Below are positions 52,745 through 54,932 of a DNA stretch of 54,932 nucleotides, one piece after another. The DNA is taken from positions 1 to 54,932 of the forward strand of contig NZ_SMLB01000043.1 of assembly GCF_004349105.1 (NCBI RefSeq), written 5' to 3'. Numbering within the stretch: position 1 is the first letter of the stretch; the number at the start of each line of letters is the position of its first letter. The notes beneath the pieces were generated by a model that was not told where the DNA came from, made no database searches, and saw only the letters and a list, made by a program, of their open reading frames with translations. Both the position numbers and the translations under genes were made by a program. The DNA is from Jiangella aurantiaca. Its GTDB lineage: Bacteria > Actinomycetota > Actinomycetes > Jiangellales > Jiangellaceae.

Positions 52745-53239
52745 TTACGGGGCGGGGCGGAGGTGCTCGAAGGCGGCCAGGTTGCGGGTGGACTCGCCGC
52801 GGGCGAGGCGCCATTCCCACTCGCGCCGGATGGATGAGGCGAACCCGAGCTCCAGGACGGTGTTGAACGAAGAGTCGGCGGTGTCGAGCACGACGCCGAG
52901 CAGGCGGTCGATTTCGGCGGCGGTGACGGCGTGCAGCGGCAGCCGCCCGACGAGGTAGATGTCGCCGGCCTGGTCGACGGCGAACGCGATGCCGGACAGC
53001 CGGGCGTTGCGCTCGAGCAGCCAGCGGTAGACGGCCTCGTGGTTCTCGTCGGGCTTGCGGGCGACGAACGCGTTGACGACCAGGCTGTGGTCGCGGACGG
53101 CCAGGCTGCAGGATGTCTTCAGCTTCCGCTCGCCGGGCAGCTCGACGGCGAACTCACCGGGGGCGGGCTCGTTCCACGGCTGGCCGGAGTCGCCGAGGTA
53201 GGCACGGACGACCGCCGCGGGACCGTCGTCGGTCGTCAT
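52745..53239 (-). CDS. YbjN-domain protein, 164 aa
   Basis: Single YbjN domain, a fold related to type III secretion chaperones, function not established. Visible features are the core [20 protein letters not shown] and a conserved [11 protein letters not shown] near the C-terminus. Its ATG overlaps the mshA stop (ATGA), so the two are coupled; association with mshA is widespread in actinobacteria and suggests a role tied to mycothiol or glycolysis without proof. Confidence 0.88.
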   Translation of the reverse strand: MTTDDGPAAVVRAYLGDSGQPWNEPAPGEFAVELPGERKLKTSCSLAVRDHSLVVNAFVARKPDENHEAVYRWLLERNARLSGIAFAVDQAGDIYLVGRLPLHAVTAAEIDRLLGVVLDTADSSFNTVLELGFASSIRREWEWRLARGESTRNLAAFEHLRPAP

Positions 53240-54549
53240 GCTGTCATCACCTGCCGGTGCCGCAACGCTGTCGTGTAGACGTCGAGCATACGGGCCGCGG
53301 TGGCGTCCCAGCCGAACTCCGCCGCGTGCGCCACAGCGCCGGTGCCGAGCCGGCGCAGCCGGTCCGGGTCGCCGATCAGCCCGGCGACGGCGTCAGCCCA
53401 GTCGGCCGGGTCGTGGCCCTCGACCAGCAGGCCGGACACGTCGTGGGCCACGGCGGTGCGCAGCCCGCCCACCGCGGCCGCGACGACCGGCGTGCCGCAG
53501 GCCTGCGACTCCAGCGCCACGAGCCCGAACGACTCGCTGTAGGACGGGACTGCAGTGAGGTCGGCGGCGCGGTACCAGTCGGCCAGCTCCCGCTGGTCCA
53601 CCGGCGGTTCGAACCGGACGACGTCGGCGACATCGAGCGTATGCGCCAGCCGCGTCAGCGCGTGGGGCTCGGCCAGACCGCTGCCCGACGGACCGCCCAC
53701 GACGGCGACGACCAACCGCTCGCGCAGCGCCGGGTCCCGCGTCACGAGCAGCGACGCGGCCCGCACCAGCACGTCGGGCGCCTTGAGCGGCTGGATGCGC
53801 CCGGCGAACAGCAGCACGACGGCGTCGGCCGGCAGCCCCAGCCGGGCCCGGGCGGCGGCCGCCGGGCCGGGCGCGAACACGTCGAGGTCGACTCCCGGTG
53901 GGATCGTCGCCACCTGTGCGGGGTCGGCGCCATACAGCCCGACCAGCTGGGCGGCCTCGTCGTCGGTGCTGGCCACCAGCAGGTCGGCAGCCGCGACGAC
54001 CTGCTCCTCACCCAGCTCCCGTTCGCGCGGCTCCGGCAGTTCGCCGTCTGCCAGCGACAGGTTCTTCACCTTGGACATGGTGTGCATGGAGTGCACCAGC
54101 GGGACGCCCCAGCGGCTGGTCGCCAGCCAGCCGACGTGGCCGGAGAGCCAGTAGTGCGAGTGCACGAGGTCGTACCAGCCGGGCAGGCGCTTCGCCTCGG
54201 CGCGCAGCACGCCTGACGTGAACGCGCACAGCTGCGCCGGCACCTCGGCGACGGGGAGCAGCTCGTAGGGGCCGGCGGCGATGTGCCGGACCAGGACGCC
54301 CGGCGCGGTCTGGACGACCGGCGGCTGCCCGGACGCCGTGGCCCGGGTGAACACCTCGACCTCGACGCCGAGCGCGGCCAGCCGGCGAGCCAGCTCGACG
54401 ACGTAGACGTTCATGCCGCCGGCGTTGCCGCCACCGGGCTGGTCGAGCGGCGAGGTGTGGACGCTCAGCATCATCACCCGGCGCGGTCCGCGCGTGCCCG
54501 ACATCACAGTTCGCACAACCGGCTGCGGCGGCGGCCGATTCCCTGGCAC
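53236..54549 (-). CDS. mshA: D-inositol 3-phosphate glycosyltransferase MshA
   Basis: GT4-family retaining enzyme for the first committed step of mycothiol synthesis (UDP-GlcNAc plus 1L-inositol 1-phosphate). N-terminal acceptor domain: [20 protein letters not shown] and [13 protein letters not shown]-terminal donor domain: [11 protein letters not shown] and [20 protein letters not shown] with the E-x7-E pair. Start is uncertain: GTG 54549 (437 aa) or ATG 54504, which begins [10 protein letters not shown] just ahead of the fold; neither has a clear ribosome site. Confidence 0.95.
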   Translation of the reverse strand: MPGNRPPPQPVVRTVMSGTRGPRRVMMLSVHTSPLDQPGGGNAGGMNVYVVELARRLAALGVEVEVFTRATASGQPPVVQTAPGVLVRHIAAGPYELLPVAEVPAQLCAFTSGVLRAEAKRLPGWYDLVHSHYWLSGHVGWLATSRWGVPLVHSMHTMSKVKNLSLADGELPEPRERELGEEQVVAAADLLVASTDDEAAQLVGLYGADPAQVATIPPGVDLDVFAPGPAAAARARLGLPADAVVLLFAGRIQPLKAPDVLVRAASLLVTRDPALRERLVVAVVGGPSGSGLAEPHALTRLAHTLDVADVVRFEPPVDQRELADWYRAADLTAVPSYSESFGLVALESQACGTPVVAAAVGGLRTAVAHDVSGLLVEGHDPADWADAVAGLIGDPDRLRRLGTGAVAHAAEFGWDATAARMLDVYTTALRHRQVMTA

Positions 54550-54738
54550 AGTGAGCGCCCGCGCTCGATTACTACCGATTCAGCTCGATAAACACGAAAT
54601 GTCCGAGACTTCCGTGACGCCGATACCGAGTCGTGATGGAGATTGCGGCGTCATTGCGGCAACCTGGTCCAGGATTTATGAGTCTTTGAGGGTGGGAGCG
54701 GCGTCGAGGGGACGCCGTCAGGAGGGGAAGGAACCATC
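54550..54738 (+). other. Divergent promoter/leader region before the last gene
   Basis: 189-nt gap between mshA and a rightward gene. A 7-bp hairpin CGGCGTC-GAGGG-GACGCCG (54699-54717) lies just before the ribosome site GGAGGGGAAGG. No riboswitch consensus could be fitted with confidence. Confidence 0.4.
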
Positions 54739-54932
54739 GTGACGCGTGGCAGGAAGGCCGGCGTGGGCGCACTCATCGCCGTGCTCGCCGTCGCCGTGGT
54801 GTCGGCCGTGCTGATCGGCCTGAACCAGTTCGGCCGCGACGAGCCGGCGTCGGCCAGCCCGCAGGACTCCGGTCAGTCCGCAACGCTGCCGTCCGAACCG
54901 CCATCGGACACCCCGACCCCGACGGCGACGCC
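54739..54932 (+). CDS. Membrane-anchored protein, N-terminal fragment cut by the window end
   Basis: GTG 54739 with a strong GGAGGGGAAGG opens VTRGRKAGVGALIAVLAVAV, a basic start and one hydrophobic helix (about 8-27), followed by a Ser/Pro/Thr-rich stretch (EPASASPQDS onward) that is still open at base 54932. The layout fits an exported enzyme tethered by a linker, such as a sortase or L,D-transpeptidase, but the catalytic part is outside the window and no identity can be given. Confidence 0.7.
   Translation, partial: MTRGRKAGVGALIAVLAVAVVSAVLIGLNQFGRDEPASASPQDSGQSATLPSEPPSDTPTPTAT

Noticed and set aside
54550-54738. Possible ydaO-type (c-di-AMP) riboswitch before the last gene
   Set aside because: Context would suit it, but I could fit only one short hairpin and none of the conserved core.

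Overview
The window is GC-rich DNA from an actinomycete. Supporting genes are mshA (mycothiol synthesis), carD-ispD-ispF, a SenX3/RegX3-type two-component pair divergent from phoU, an MsiK-type sugar ATPase and CRP/PHO-box type sites. Abundant sugar ABC transporters and glycosidases would suit a soil or plant-associated genus; a Jiangella-like organism is my guess only.

Layout. 178-7189: two DUF202 membrane proteins, murQ with a DasR/HutC-type GntR regulator, a divergent secreted GHL10-type glycosidase, a methyltransferase and a GH116 glycosidase. 7198-10822: tatA, a small secreted protein, a fused secDF and tRNA-Thr(TGT). 10823-11251: a repeat cluster next to a truncated acetyltransferase. 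11288-18536: methyltransferase, MFS protein, CBS protein, LacI regulator, msiK, DUF4032 protein and a YCII protein. 18672-24396: drug-type MFS exporter, a truncated TrmH-type methyltransferase, acyl-CoA dehydrogenase, rlmB and cysS. 24487-28311: PAP2 phosphatase and an L-fucose oxidation set (aldo/keto reductase, L-fuconate dehydratase, SDR) lying between cysS and ispF. 28936-31494: ispF, ispD, carD and a lipoprotein.

31501-48352 is a carbohydrate-utilisation locus. An eight-gene leftward operon encodes two permeases, two binding lipoproteins, a GH65-like glycosidase, a Gfo/Idh oxidoreductase, an NAD-dependent epimerase/dehydrogenase and an enolase-superfamily enzyme. Divergent from it are a second Gfo/Idh gene and a LacI regulator; then come a pectate lyase, a third binding lipoprotein and a GH5 enzyme. 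Four similar LacI-type boxes lie in the two divergent promoter regions, so the locus looks like one regulon. It has no ATPase; the MsiK-type ATPase at 15580 could energise it. 48484-54932: regX3-senX3 / phoU with PHO boxes, an FCD-type GntR regulator, gpmA, ybjN-like, mshA and a partial membrane-anchored protein.

The least expected signal is intergenic. Three families of short structured repeats (68 nt in three copies, about 74 nt in two, about 65 nt in two) occur only in tail-to-tail gaps. All five such gaps longer than about 100 nt hold at least one copy. Two truncated genes end beside copies.
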